Origin: Schoenoplectus triqueter
Taxonomy: Eukaryota; Streptophyta; Magnoliopsida; Poales; Cyperaceae
DNA length: 64,000 nt
Direction: 5' to 3'
Assembly: GCA_964058805.1 (NCBI GenBank)
Contig: CAXKVV010002152.1
Coordinates: forward strand, 1 to 64,000
Positions within the stretch are counted from its first letter, which is position 1; every line of letters starts with the position of its first letter. This document shows, one piece after another, positions 23,385-34,229 of the stretch. The notes beneath the pieces were generated by a model that saw only the letters and a program-made list of their open reading frames with translations, was not told the origin of the DNA and searched no databases. The position numbers were made by a program, and so were the translations under genes.

Positions 23385-25880
23385 ATGATGTCACAAGACC
23401 TAAGGGAGGTACTAATCCAGGCCTTGCAAGATCCCGAGAAGTACAAATCATACTTCATCGAGCAAAATATGCAGGAAGCCCTTTTCACCGCCAAGCGGGC
23501 CGCCTGTATAAATTTCACGGACGATGACCTCCTAATAGGCACCGTCGACCATAACCGCCCACTGTACATCACAGGAAATTGTGGAGGGCAAAAGATTGGC
23601 CGTATCTTGGTCGACGCAGGGTCTTCGATCAATATCATGCCGCTTAAAACTCTGAAGACCATCACCTTAGATGTGAAGAACCTATCTGATGAAAAGGTGA
23701 TTATTCATGGCTTCAATCAAAACTCCCAAAAGGCCCTGGGAGCTATAACTCTGAACCTGCAATGCGGAAGCCTAAGAGCGCCTACTAAATTCTATGTCAT
23801 TGACGCTGAAACCTCTTATCGGGCGTTGCTGGGTCGCCCGTGGCTTCATAGTAATCAGGTCATACCCTCTACTCTGCACCAATGCCTGAAATATATCGAG
23901 AATGGTAGGCAAAAGAGAATTGATGGGGATGTCAAACCATTCGGGGTGCATGAGATTAAATTCAATGACGCCCAATATTTTCTGCCCAAATCCGCTGTGG
24001 CGCCGAGCCGGCCAATAACAAAAGCAGGTCAGAAATCTCTTAATGAAAGCCCTAAATTTGACACCTCATCTGGAGAAGAAGAAGAGGTCAAATTCAATAT
24101 TAAACCCCGAGGTGCTCGAGCCCAAAGACCCGGAAGAAAGTCGGGTGAGGAAGCAACCTTCCGCTTCAAACAGGTGGCTACGTATAAGGCCCAAATAAAG
24201 CCGAGCGAAATCAAGTCAAGTGATTCTGAGGAGGAGGTCATTTTCAACTTTAAACCTACCAATGCCCCTCAAATTCAGATCACAGAGGCAACTTCAGGGG
24301 AAAACTCTGAAGAGTCCGATGACTCGGGCGATACCACCTCAGGGGAAGAATCTAGCCATAATCGTCAACCCTGGGAAGAGGAATCTGACGAAGAGATCAT
24401 CTATCACATCCTCAAGAAGCCATATAAAGGGCCTGAAACAGATAATGAAAGCGAGGAATCATTTATGATCAACACGGGATCCGGTAGCGGAAGGGATAAC
24501 CCGGTTAGGCCGAGGCCTATAAATGAAGAACGCTCATGGCGGGAAAACTTTGAAGGTCGCATCTGGAATGCGATCGATGAAATAAGGCACCAGGTTGAAA
24601 ATGACAGAAGGGAGGTGTCTGAACAATGGGAAGTAATGCAGGATATCAAAGTGCAACACAATGAAATCATGATAATGATTGAAAACCTGCAAACCGCAAT
24701 CTATAATTCCGAGCTACTCAAAGAAATGGCAAGCGAACCCCGCGCCGAGACCCCTGAAAGACAAGCACCCGATAGCGGTAAACGGGTAATTGTTATAGTA
24801 GATGAATCAAAGGGGGAAGAAACGAGAGCTAAACAATCGGCCGTCATGCAAACCCTCAAGGCCAAGAAGAGTAAACCATACTCTTTCCTGAAAAATAAGA
24901 CAGCTCGGATATTTGAGCAGGCCTTAAAGAGCGGATTGACACTTCCCGTTTGTAAACGACCCGCGGACATAGAAAGAGCCGGTGAAGGCGAATTCTGCCC
25001 TTATCATCGCATATTGGGTCACACCATTGAAGAATGATGGGTATTCAAAGACCTAATAGAAGAAGGGCACAGAAACGGGACAATCCAACTCCCGAAGAGC
25101 TTTCAACAAGACCCAGCTCCGCACAACTCGAATAACAAAGGTAAAGGGGTTGCCTATACGATCTCGCACACTCCCGTACCTAGCAAACCCAAGGTTGCGA
25201 GACGTAAGCCGATCAAAGAAATCTACCGCTCCAACTCAGTTATGAACATTGAAATAGAAGAGGAGATGGCAGCGCTAGAGATTACTGTGGTTCCCGAAAG
25301 GCATTTTAAAGACCTTATACCAAGGGAAGTGAACCACATTCAAACCCTAAAGACCTTTGTTGTGCCGGCAAAGGTAGAGCGCATCAAAGGGAAAACTATC
25401 ATCCACAAGGCTATAATTTTCTATCAGAGCGATTCAACTCAGTCTCTGAAGAACCCTGATCACAACACTTGGAAGAAGTGGGTGATAGAACAAGAATCGA
25501 AGAATGCAACGAGCGGTGACGCTGCATCTCATCCCTTTGGAAAGGAGCTGTACAAACTAGCAAAAAGGGCAAAATGTCTGAGAGACATATCCAAGGCCGA
25601 GGCCAAGCGCTTTGATGAACTCTGGAATGGCGGCCAGAATAAGGTTCTGGGCCTGGATGGTAAAATAAAATACACCCGAGGGTTAGGGTATAACTGCGAT
25701 GACGCAGCATGTCTTGAGGGGTCCCTTAACGAATACCATTCATATCAAGCAGAGAACAGCTGCTGCGCGGCAACAATTGAGAAGGTATACGAGGGCGGCG
25801 CATACCAACTCATAGACCATGAAGGTGAAAGGCCCATGCCACCGATTAATGGGCGATATCTGAAGAAGTACTACACATAG
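23385..25880 (+). pseudogene. ORF2: retropepsin-like domain, second CHHC module, integrase-tail remnant (interrupted)
   Basis: The frame is -1 relative to gag and homology-like sequence continues across the gag stop, as if one nucleotide were lost or a -1 frameshift were used. The aspartic protease signature D77-A-G-S-S is followed by ALLGRPWLH near residue 150. Then comes an acidic linker, a KPYSF module and a second zinc knuckle (C538, H541, H546) closely matching the one in gag. An in-frame TGA at 25035-25037 replaces the fourth ligand; E2 has Cys there. The same frame continues to 25880 with a GLGY motif and a GAYQLID...PPINGRYLKKYY tail typical of the end of plant Ty3/gypsy integrases. 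RT, RNase H and the integrase core are missing. In its present form it yields at most about 551 residues. Confidence 0.85.
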
Positions 25881-27612
25881 CCCAGAGCGGGGCCAACCGA
25901 GTAGTATCTATTGTAAATAAATAAGGAGGGAATAAGTGTTCGCTTACACACACGTGCACGAAACACAAACCCATGTCTAACCTCCACTTTTGCATAAAAA
26001 TTCCAAAAAACCTTATTTTTGCATTTGTAAATAGAATGCATCTAAAAATCCAAAACCACACAAACACATTTAGCCATACAACAAAATAAAAAATAGAATA
26101 AGAGAATTCAATGCCAAAACCACGCGAGAATGTAAGGCGAGAGCCTTGGTGTTTGGGCTCACAATACAAATACCACTGGGTTTGTCCACTTGATACAGAA
26201 TAAACGCAAAAATGGGCAGGGTTTGCAGTTTGTCCCTCAAACTATCTGTTGCCCGATGACGAAAGTTGCTCATATTGGTCGCCCGTGGCGCAAGCCAAGG
26301 GATAGGTCGAGCAAATTGGTGACTAATAATTAGTCGCTTCCGAGGGCATATAAATAAATAACTCTCGTACTATTAGTAACATGTATCACTAATAACCCAA
26401 AATCTACCTTCTTCTAATAAAATAAAAGGATATCTAAGTAAAACAATAAAAACCTATTTTCCTTACTCATTGATAAAAAATAAAAAATATAATAAAATCT
26501 TTTCAATAAGGGGTTGCCACCTTTGTCCCCGACACCATGAGTGTTATACAAAGCCAGGTTGGGTGCATTCATCCGCAAAAGCACCACACGCCCGAAGAAA
26601 TGATGTGTCATAATCCCACGGCGCATCATGGAGGGGTCAGACCAAGGGTTTATGCTTGTACCCGACATTTCATGTTAAACAAAGCGGCTCGCTTAAAGAA
26701 GTGACTTAGGTCATGGAGAGCGAACCTACCCGATGAAAGCCTGTCTCGCAGGGATGCGTGATGGATGTTTGAGGGTAGCCAAAATATAAAAAACCAGGTT
26801 GGGTACATTCATCCGCAAAAGTACCACACGCCCAAGGAGGTGATCTGTTTCTAATCCCAAAATAGATCATGGAGGGGTCAGACTAAGGGTTTATGCTTTT
26901 GCCCGACATTCAGTGTCAAATAAAGTAATTCGCTTAAAGAAGTGACTCAGGTCATGGAGAGCGGACCTACCCGATGAAAGCCTGTCTCGCAGGGATACGT
27001 GATGGATGTTTGAGGGTAGTACCCCCACAAAACAAATTGAGTGGAGATGAGTGAATGTGAGTTTCCACTTTAGCACGCAACGGTGCACAAATGAGGGGAG
27101 AGTGGGTGAGCTTCCACAAAATAAATGTCAATTAAATATGCAAGGAGCATCCACAAAATGGTGTTATCAATTGCATCCATAATCCAATTGATACTGGTAA
27201 GTTTATCCATCAGTAATAAAGGGATAAACGGGTTTATTCTGTACCCGGCCTAGAGGTCAATACAGACAGGTTCGGTATCCGTAAAATACCACGGTTACTT
27301 GAGTTTGTATTGCAATAAATAAAGATGAACATACATAGAATGAATGTAATAGGATGTTGTAAGATTTTCCTTTTATTATGATTAGACGCTGCGAAAGAAT
27401 GAAGCAGTTGTATTAGGCGCTTTTACAAATAGGATTGAAGGTGCATAATATGAAATTAATAAAGTACTTCCTCGCGCTGCAGAGGAAGTGACGAAGGGAT
27501 AGTAATAAAAGCAAGCATCATCAACAACAAAGAGACCAAGTATAACAAGCGTCAAAGTATACAATGACAAGTATGGCAAAAGAAGAAGAAAATAAGAAAT
27601 AAAGAGTACAAT
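25881..27612 (+). other. Untranslated structured spacer between ORF2 and the antisense gene
   Basis: No coding frame of note. It is full of inverted repeats: GACTAAT/ATTAGTC (near 26312), TTATTAGT/ACTAATAA (near 26370), a tandemly repeated hairpin block (26553-27019), ATCAATTG/CAATTGAT (near 27158) and GTTTATCC/GGATAAAC (near 27199). The same features are kept in E2 (51976-53717). As it lies downstream of both convergent transcription units, it could act in 3' end formation, in RNA packaging or as a boundary; this is unproven. Confidence 0.6.
26553..27019 (+). repeat. Two-copy tandem repeat with compensatory stem changes
   Basis: A unit of about 227 bp (26553-26779) recurs at 26793-27019, offset 240. 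In copy 1, GGTGC (26562-26566) and GCACC (26581-26585) flank the loop ATTCATCCGCAAAA. In copy 2 the same loop is flanked by GGTAC (26802-26806) and GTACC (26821-26825), so both sides of one pair changed. A second hairpin has loop core TAATCCCA with stem TGATGTG/CGCATCA in copy 1 (26601-26628) and TGATCTGTTT/AAATAGATCA in copy 2 (26841-26869). Both forms are conserved in E2. Confidence 0.8.
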
Positions 27613-28223
27613 CTACGGGCCCAAAAAGCGGGACTCCAGCTCTAATAGCACAGTACTAATGGTCTCCAGATAAGCATGGAGTGAGTGCCTATCCTCCTCT
27701 GAGGCTGCCTCGAAATCCAAGAACTGAGAGAAAGCACTATCCCGGGCGCTCGAATGAATCTGCAACTCCGGGAGACGTCCCGCCAGATGTCGAGAGAAGC
27801 CCTCTACTGACAATCTATGGTCCTCTAACTCCTGCACGAGCAGTCGAGCGGGCCCACCACTGACTCCCATGGAGCGGAGAGTGGCACAAGAAGAGAGCCG
27901 CTGAAGATAGCGGAGTCGAGCGGCCTCCAAGTGCCTGCGCAGCTCATGGATCTCTAACTCGTACTGGTATACGAGAGAGCTCGCATCCTGGTAAGCCCCA
28001 AGCAGCTCCTCACACCTCCTAGAAATGAAGGTACTCTGAAGATGAGGCGCGACGAGTAGAGCTGGCGCGATGGTATCCCGCATCAGCCTATACCAGTCGA
28101 AAGAGAAGCCACTGGGCAGAGAATCCAGGATCTCGAAATCTAGCGGATAGTCTCCGAAGAAGGTGTCTCGGAGTGCATCCCCTAGTGCGGCCAAGGTGAG
28201 CTTCACATCCCTCAATGTAACAT
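27613..28223 (-). CDS. PMD gene exon 7 (E1), C-terminal helical region
   Basis: Last exon of the antisense gene. It starts after a GCAG acceptor (28224-28225 on this strand) in phase 1 and ends at TAG 27613-27615. It encodes about 203 residues that look mainly helical: Leu/Arg/Glu-rich heptad-like stretches such as YELEIHELRRHLEAARLRYL and an EEDRHSLHAYLETISTVLLE segment near the end. Coiled-coil interaction is likely. E2 carries the same exon, also 611 nt long, with a handful of substitutions. No catalytic motif is recognised. Confidence 0.75.
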
Positions 28224-28295
28224 CTGCAAACAAAATAAATGGGTTAGACAAATTGTTATAATCAAAGAAGAAGTAGAAGGAAGAGAAGATCTAAC

Positions 28296-28385
28296 CTATC
28301 GCCTCGTCGCCTGAGACTGGCGGGACTGAATCAGGGATAGGGATGTCGGTCGCCTCAGGAGGACCCGCAGGTGCACTAGACCCGG
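28296..28385 (-). CDS. PMD gene exon 6 (E1)
   Basis: A 90-nt exon bounded by a TAG acceptor and an ATAG|GTTAGA donor, phase 1 at both ends. It encodes a Pro/Ala-rich linker. The exon is recognised because it keeps the frame between exons 5 and 7 and is conserved in E2 (51204-51293). Confidence 0.65.
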   Translation of the reverse strand, partial: PGLVHLRVLLRRPTSLSLIQSRQSQATRR

Positions 28386-28462
28386 CTACAAAATAAAATA
28401 AAAAAAAGCATAAGTACATGGAAAGTAAAGTACGGGCAAATAACAAAGGAAATATAAAGTAC

Positions 28463-28912
28463 CGGGAGAGGTATGAGGCTCAGTGAGACCCTCGCTAGCC
28501 GGGACCCCCGTCTCTGGGCTGTGGAATAGCTGCTCCACTAACCAACTCTCATCTAGCTCCGAGTCATAGTCGACTGTAGCCCTCTCAGTCGAGTCCTCCA
28601 CCCGAGCATCTGATGAAACTCCACCATCTATGGCCATGAGAGGCTGCCCATCGGGAGATGAAGAAGCATGAGATGGCCCTCCCTCGATCAATAATGGCTC
28701 GTCGCCTGCGGGCTTGACAGCCAATGGACTCCCCTGCTCGAAAGGAGCCTCCTCTGATTGTGCAAGAGTGAGCACCGGCCCCAGAACCACGTCAAATGAG
28801 TCGCCATCTCCAGTAGGCACCAATAAGATCGACGGTGAGGCAGGACCGTCGTAGAAGAAAGACTCCGAGCGGTGTGGAGATGCCATGTCATCGGCCTCAG
28901 GGTCTGTAAAAT
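28463..28912 (-). CDS. PMD gene exon 5 (E1), acidic region
   Basis: A 450-nt exon with acceptor TATGTAG|AT and donor CCCG|GTACTT, phase 1 at both ends. It encodes about 150 residues rich in Asp, Glu, Ser and Pro (such as DYDSELDESWLVEQLF), suggesting a disordered acidic linker or interaction region. In E2 the equivalent donor has been deleted. Confidence 0.7.
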
Positions 28913-28976
28913 CTACATATGAGAATGAAAATACTAGTGCATACTGGCAACTAAGTATTAAATGAAGCACGCGAAC

Positions 28977-29084
28977 CTGCGACGGCAAGGTCGGTGCAAA
29001 ACCCTGAAATGGCAGTGCTCGCAGGCGCCGATAGATCTGCTATGATGTCGTCTCGGGCAGCCTCCACAGGAGATGTCCCACGAG
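28977..29084 (-). CDS. PMD gene exon 4 (E1)
   Basis: A 108-nt exon between a TTTCAG|CTCG acceptor and a CGCAG|GTTCG donor, phase 1 at both ends, with the same length in E2 (50523-50630). It encodes a short linker beginning AxGTSPVEAARDD. The neighbouring introns are only about 64-78 nt, typical of plants. Confidence 0.65.
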
Positions 29085-29161
29085 CTGAAAAATAAACCCT
29101 AATCAGAGATGTAAATGAAGTGCGCCCGAATAAGAATAGGCGAGTCAGTAAAGAAAATCAC

Positions 29162-29335
29162 CCGGAGTGGGAGAAGGAAAGGAAGACGGGAAAGACGGCT
29201 GAGAGGCGCCGTCTCGATCTCTCTCCACGGTGGCTGGAGCCGGTGGCTCGACAGGTGGCTGAGAGTGAACGCCAACTACTCGTGGGCGAGGGACTGAGAA
29301 CCCGGGCTCCGCGTGATCATACTCGTAAGCCAACT
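29162..29335 (-). CDS. PMD gene exon 3 (E1), Pro-rich linker
   Basis: A 174-nt exon with acceptor GATTCAG|AG and donor CCGG|GTGATT, phase 1 at both ends, identical in length to E2 (50271-50444). It encodes a proline- and arginine-rich segment beginning ELAYEYDHAEPGFSVPRPR. Without splicing the frame would stop at the end of the exon, so splicing is needed to reach exons 4-7. Confidence 0.7.
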
Positions 29336-29412
29336 CTGAATCAAAAGAGAATTGGTTGAGATAAGACGAGGCTTATCAAAAAGAAACAACCTAAAGAGAT
29401 GATGAGGTGTAC

Positions 29413-31200
29413 CTGTGAGAATAGTCCTAACAGGAACACGAGAAAACCGGCTGTCTAAACCCTGAAAATCGACAGGCTCTGCGGCAATGGCCGGAAAAGG
29501 GCTGCGATCACGCGGAACGGTGCCATCTAATAGAGGCTGGTCATCTCGCGGACATGTACTCCGGACGACCACCGGAGGAGTATACGACTGGTAAGAGCGA
29601 ATAGCCTCATAATACCACTGCTGATAACGCCTCGTGAAGGTGGAAGCCCTAGAGGTGGATGCCATCTGGCAGCGAGTGCCTGTGCCTAGTCGGAAGAGGT
29701 GAGTGTAACACCATCCGATACCCTCCAAATCGGCCGCCAGTGATATAGGGCGGAGAAGAGGCGCTGGAATATCCTGATCCAAGCCAAACTGATGCGCGCA
29801 TCGATGCGGCGAATATGGCTCGATGAACATATAATCGCCCAATCTGAGAGGAAGAAAGCCCTGACGAATACTGATCAGGTACTCCAAATCGATAGGCCTG
29901 GCTCGGATGCTAGAGGAGTCAGAAGAGGGAACCCTACTGTCAATCACCATCCTGTCAGCAACCCTAGCTGCCCCACGGGCCACTGACCTATCTCGAGAGA
30001 AGCGCAGATGGTCTCGGCTCCTGAAGAATCTATACCGAGCAGCCTCCGGAGTCAATGAAGCTGGCTGCACCCCAGCTAAGTCACTCAGTAAAGGTAGGCG
30101 ATCTCGTAGCGTGACCGCCATGCCGGGATCATATGAGCCAGACCAATGTAAATGGAGCCATCCGCTAATCAGATGCCACGGAATCAGCTCCTGGCACTGT
30201 GAAGGACTACGGGATGAGGTCAGACCGCGGAGGCATCTATAAATGTTGGCCAGTACAGGCACGGCCAAAGAAATCCTGTCGCCACGCGCAATCAGGCTCG
30301 CCATGACGAACACCGAAGGCCGAATGGTGTATGCAGGGGAGCTAGGCAGTAAGAAATAACAGATCCACCAAGAGATGAAAGCTGTCAAATAAGTCTCCCG
30401 ATCCACGTCATGTGAACACAGGGTATCCTGAGAGGGGATAGGGCCGTCATGATGAATCTCGAGTCGACCTGTACCAAATGGATCTCTGGTGGAAGCCAAG
30501 CCCGTAGGGCGAGTATGGACCCGATCGGTGAAATAGGCGATCCAATGTCTGAATGGAACTCCGTGATGCCCCCTCCGTAGATGATAATAAATCTCATAAG
30601 TCCTCTGTAAAGAAGGCGGGAATCGAGTGAAGTCTCCCGAGTCAGCGGGTGAGACCATGAACTCGTCATAGAAATGGCCGAAGATCGGCAGCCCGGTCAA
30701 CTGCTGTATCTCTAGGAGGGTCGGAGTCAGCTCCCGATCGTCGATGAACAAAGTGTTGGTGGAATAGTTCCACCGCTCACAAAAGGCCCGTAGCCAGGGT
30801 GTATCGATATGATAATGAAACATAGACAAGAAAACCGAGTCATATATCCCGGCTCGCCTGAGCAGAGTCCCCTCCCGCATGAGCACATACCGGGTCCACT
30901 CTAGCTGATAGCCATGGCACTCTAAAGGAGTGATAAAGGGAGCAGTAGTCCATCTATGAGCCTCCCCGTCAATAATCTCCTTGCCCAGGAGATGTGTCAA
31001 AGGAGCCGTAGAGGCAACGCCTAAGGGCTGAAGGGGCATGATGTCATGAGGCTGATCATCTCTGAAGAATAAACCGCCGCCTCGCGGGTAGACAGGAGTC
31101 GCTCGGATGGCTGAGACGAGAGGAGTCCAATCGCTAGGATCCTCATAAAAAGAATGATAATGACTCAAGGGGCGACGCGGAATGGCGTCATGAGATGGAA
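29413..31200 (-). CDS. PMD gene exon 2 (E1), plant mobile domain
   Basis: The main exon (1788 nt, 596 codons) runs from a GGGTATTGTAG acceptor to a CACAG|GTACAC donor. It encodes a plant mobile domain (aminotransferase-like PMD, PF10536 type), visible as WLRAFCERWNYSTNTLF followed by ELTPTLLEIQQLTGLPIFG, the usual W...LT-x-LTGLP signature, near residues 190-225 of the predicted protein. PMD proteins occur in MULE-type DNA transposons, in host proteins such as MAIN/MAIL, and as extra ORFs in Tat-type retrotransposons; their molecular role is unclear. The open frame runs on upstream across the LTR border but has no ATG there, so I prefer the spliced start. E2 has the same exon length. Confidence 0.8.
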
Positions 31201-31265
31201 CTACAATACCCGAAGAAGAGAAGACGTCATGAGAAATGAAGAGATAGATAATAAGGAACAATGCA

Positions 31266-31303
31266 CCAAGACAAGCCTTTCGAGCGTTCAAGGCTCGTCT
31301 TGG
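31266..31303. other. Long hairpin beside the 3' LTR of E1
   Basis: CCAAGAC-A-AGCCTT and AAGGCT-C-GTCTTGG pair over 13 bp with one mismatch around a 10-nt loop. On the antisense strand the mismatch becomes a G-U pair. It is kept in E2 (48299-48336). The next 12 bases, ending GGGTGGCTCTT at the LTR border, stand where a polypurine tract is expected but are only partly purine, so the plus-strand primer is uncertain. Confidence 0.6.
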
Positions 31304-33306
31304 TGGGTGGCTCTTTGTTAACCCTTGAAAGATTTCAAGGATGAATAGATGAATAAATGAAAATAAATTGATGATTGATGACAAATAATAAAAGAGGGAA
31401 GGAGAGAAAGCAATGAAAGATGGCCCACTAATCAAGAGAGGTCGCTGCTTAACCCCGGAACAAATCCATTAATCCCACAATGAAATGTCATGGTGAGAGA
31501 CGAGGATATAAATGCTCCACCACCTCCTACTCATTCGAGGTGGCTGACCCTCAGGAGATTTAGGAGAGAGAAAATCTCCTGATGGGTCAGCCATTTGATT
31601 ACATTTTTTCTGACAAGTGGGACCCACCTGGCAGTCCCTTGTAGATGAACCTAACAACATAGCCTATCTGATGAGTCACCCATGTGACCATTTTCACTGA
31701 CAGGTGGACCCCACACCTCAGTGACCTATTATAGGAGTCAGAGTTGAACCCTAGAAATCTGCCTTTGGAACTAACCCTAGAAAGGAGCTGAAGCAGTATA
31801 ATCCCTATGCTACATGAAATGATGTCAATGCCAAGCTAGCATTTTGATGCAACTAGTCATGAGAAATTCCAAATGTGATTTTGCTTTCAAGGCTGACCTG
31901 GTGCCAAAGCTGCGAGCAACCACCTAACCATGCTTTGATTTGTGTCAATTACTGATAAGTAGTCAGTTCTTTGACCAAGTCACCCTCATGTTAAGGGATT
32001 GAAAGACAATTTCACAAGACTGATCAGGTGCCAAAGCTGGGAGCAACCATCTGATCAAGTCTAGATCTGTATCAACTGTTGACATGTAATCAACTGTTGA
32101 TCAGATCAAGCCCTAATGAATATCAATATAAGTCTAATTGGTATTTAGTTAGGGTGGTTTCTGCAAGGGAGAGATAATTGGCAGAGACACAGAGCTACAA
32201 ATGAAATCTGGGATTAATTCAGAAGAAATAATAGGGTTTATTTGATAAAAGAATTTTTAATTCAGAGAGACAAGGGTAAAAATGGAATTAAAAATTACAG
32301 GGATGATCATCATGATTTTAGGGATTTTTGGTGAAATTTTCATGATTTTTGGATAAGTGGAACTATCAGAATAAATTCAGGGAAGATAAAACAGATTAAA
32401 AGGAAAGATCAAGGGCTGAGATTCAATCAAGGGTTCATCTGGGTGCAACTTGGGGACAGAGACACATCTGGGTGCAAGCTGGGGACTCCAAACACGCACA
32501 CACAGAATAAGAGAAGAGAGAGGGTGTGACACGTGTCAGCACCCCATTGGGCCACCTCAGCATGTCAGTGCCACGTGTCGACATTTCATTGGTCCACCTC
32601 ACCCATGTGGGTCCCACATATCTGACAAGTGGGTCCCACCTATGCCACGTGGCAGTCAGCCAATGGTCTGCATCAGCAGCCACCTCACCAGGCAGATACA
32701 AATGGCCAGCTCTGATTGGACCACATCACAAGCCACATCACCACTTGAGCCACATGGCTATCTGTGAGTGGTCCACACCAGCAAGGGATATGCCAAATGG
32801 CAACACACAGGGTGAGCCACCTCAACAGCTGGGTGCCACATGGCACTTCCCTATTGGTCCACCTCAGCCATGTGGGCCCCACCATACTACAAGATGACTG
32901 ACATGTGGGCCCCACCAACATGCCACGTGGCAAGCTGTGACAGAGCCACCTTGACATCCACGTGACACATGGCAATGCATCAGGCCATACACATCAGCAG
33001 ACACAATCCTATTCAATTACACATGGCAGCTACCTATTGGATAAAGTCAGCACAGTGGACCCTGCCTAGTGCCATGTGGCATCCACAGATCAAGGCACAG
33101 TCAGCAATAATTACTGACTAATCATGGCTTAATCATACATCTAACCCTATCACAGCATGCCATGTCAGCTTGATTATCTATGAGATGCTGACTGGTGGGG
33201 GCCACTTGCAAGAGAATGAGGCAGAGGCGCATATCAACAGTCATAAACCAGTCTCATACAAATAAGAAGCAGAATTTAAATCAAAAGAGAAAAGGGAAGA
33301 ACAAAC

Positions 33307-33448
33307 CTGGACCTTGCGCCGTCCCTCTCTGACAGGTCTCTCCCGGGAGCTTTGGTCCACATGCGCCGTGTGCACCCGTAGACGGCTCTCCCCTCTCCCT
33401 TCTTCCTCTCTTCCTCTTCCTTCCGCGCGATGGAGAAGAAGGCGCCAT
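33307..33448 (-). CDS. PMD gene exon 1 (E1), LTR-encoded basic N-terminus
   Basis: ATG at 33446-33448 opens a frame of 47 codons plus one base, ending at a CCAG|GTTTG donor (last base 33307). Phase 1 matches the exon 2 acceptor at 31200, giving an intron of about 2.1 kb that crosses the LTR border. The peptide is strongly basic (SRGRKRKRGRRERG), a likely nuclear localisation signal. The two other LTR types have an ATG-initiated basic exon at the same place, also ending in phase 1 at CCAG|GT (39371-39521; 46214-46379), although their sequences differ. That parallel is the main support. No transcript evidence is available. Confidence 0.6.
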
Positions 33449-33948
33449 TATCAAATAGAGTTGAATGCAGCTTCTTTCTTCAAAATTCCTTCACAGAGAG
33501 CTATGTAACATGGATTAAAGCTTGTATGAGTGATCAATTTTAAAAATTGAAAAGAAACAGTGAGTAATTGGTTGAGGCAATTGACGGAATTGAAATTGGG
33601 ACTAACCTTTGTGAAGAGGCAGAAGACAAATTGATCACTTGTACACCTTCTTGCTACTTAGGCGATCTTGTTTGAGTGCAAAGGCAGTATCTTTGGAAGC
33701 TCTAAGCTGGTGTTCCACCAGATCACCATTAGAGGCCGAGACTGGTGATGAAGAGGTAATGATGGAGCATGCTATTGATCACAGGAGTGTAAAGGATTGA
33801 GTTCTAGAGTTAAAATGATGAATTTAGAGACTGCAAATAGAAGAATTAGTGAAGGGAAGGTGAGATGGCAATGGAGACCCGGTTTGAAGGCTTAGAAGTG
33901 GAAAATGGATCTAAAGTGTCAAACAGAACCCTTACACCGACTCAATTG

Positions 33949-33955
33949 ATTTATA
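33949..33955 (-). promoter_or_regulatory. Antisense TATA-like box in the E1 3' LTR
   Basis: TATAAAT on the - strand lies about 500 bp upstream of the exon 1 ATG and about 275 bp from the sense TATA box, pointing the other way. In E2 a TATTTAAA (45877-45884) has the corresponding place. Plausible core promoter for the PMD gene; weak on its own. Confidence 0.4.
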
Positions 33956-34229
33956 GGAGTATGGGATGGATGTTAGAACTCTCAGAATGTTCTAGAAATG
34001 TCTGGAATAATGGGAGACCGAAGCATGTGAGAGAGTGGCAAAAGGGTAAAAAAGAAGAGAAGAATAACTAACTCCAGCCGCAAGGGATTAGTTAGAGGCA
34101 GTTAGTTGAGTAGTAAGAAGCACAAATGGATCTTGACCATTGATTAAAATGAAGTTAAGGGCTAAGATTAGCTTAGGAACCATAATCCGGCCATTAATCA
34201 CCTAACCAATCGCAATTAAGCAAGAGGCC

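Noticed and set aside
20226..25710. ORFs on the - strand opposite gag and ORF2
   Set aside because: Shadows of the real reading frames, with no recognisable domains.
25881..27612. Missing RT/integrase hidden in the spacer
   Set aside because: No frame on either strand shows the RT YxDD-type or integrase DDE-type context, and the spacer is too short.
29276..31435. A 719-residue PMD ORF starting inside the LTR
   Set aside because: The start is TTG, not ATG, and upstream residues are low-complexity LTR translation. A phase-matched splice acceptor at 31200 gives a better model.
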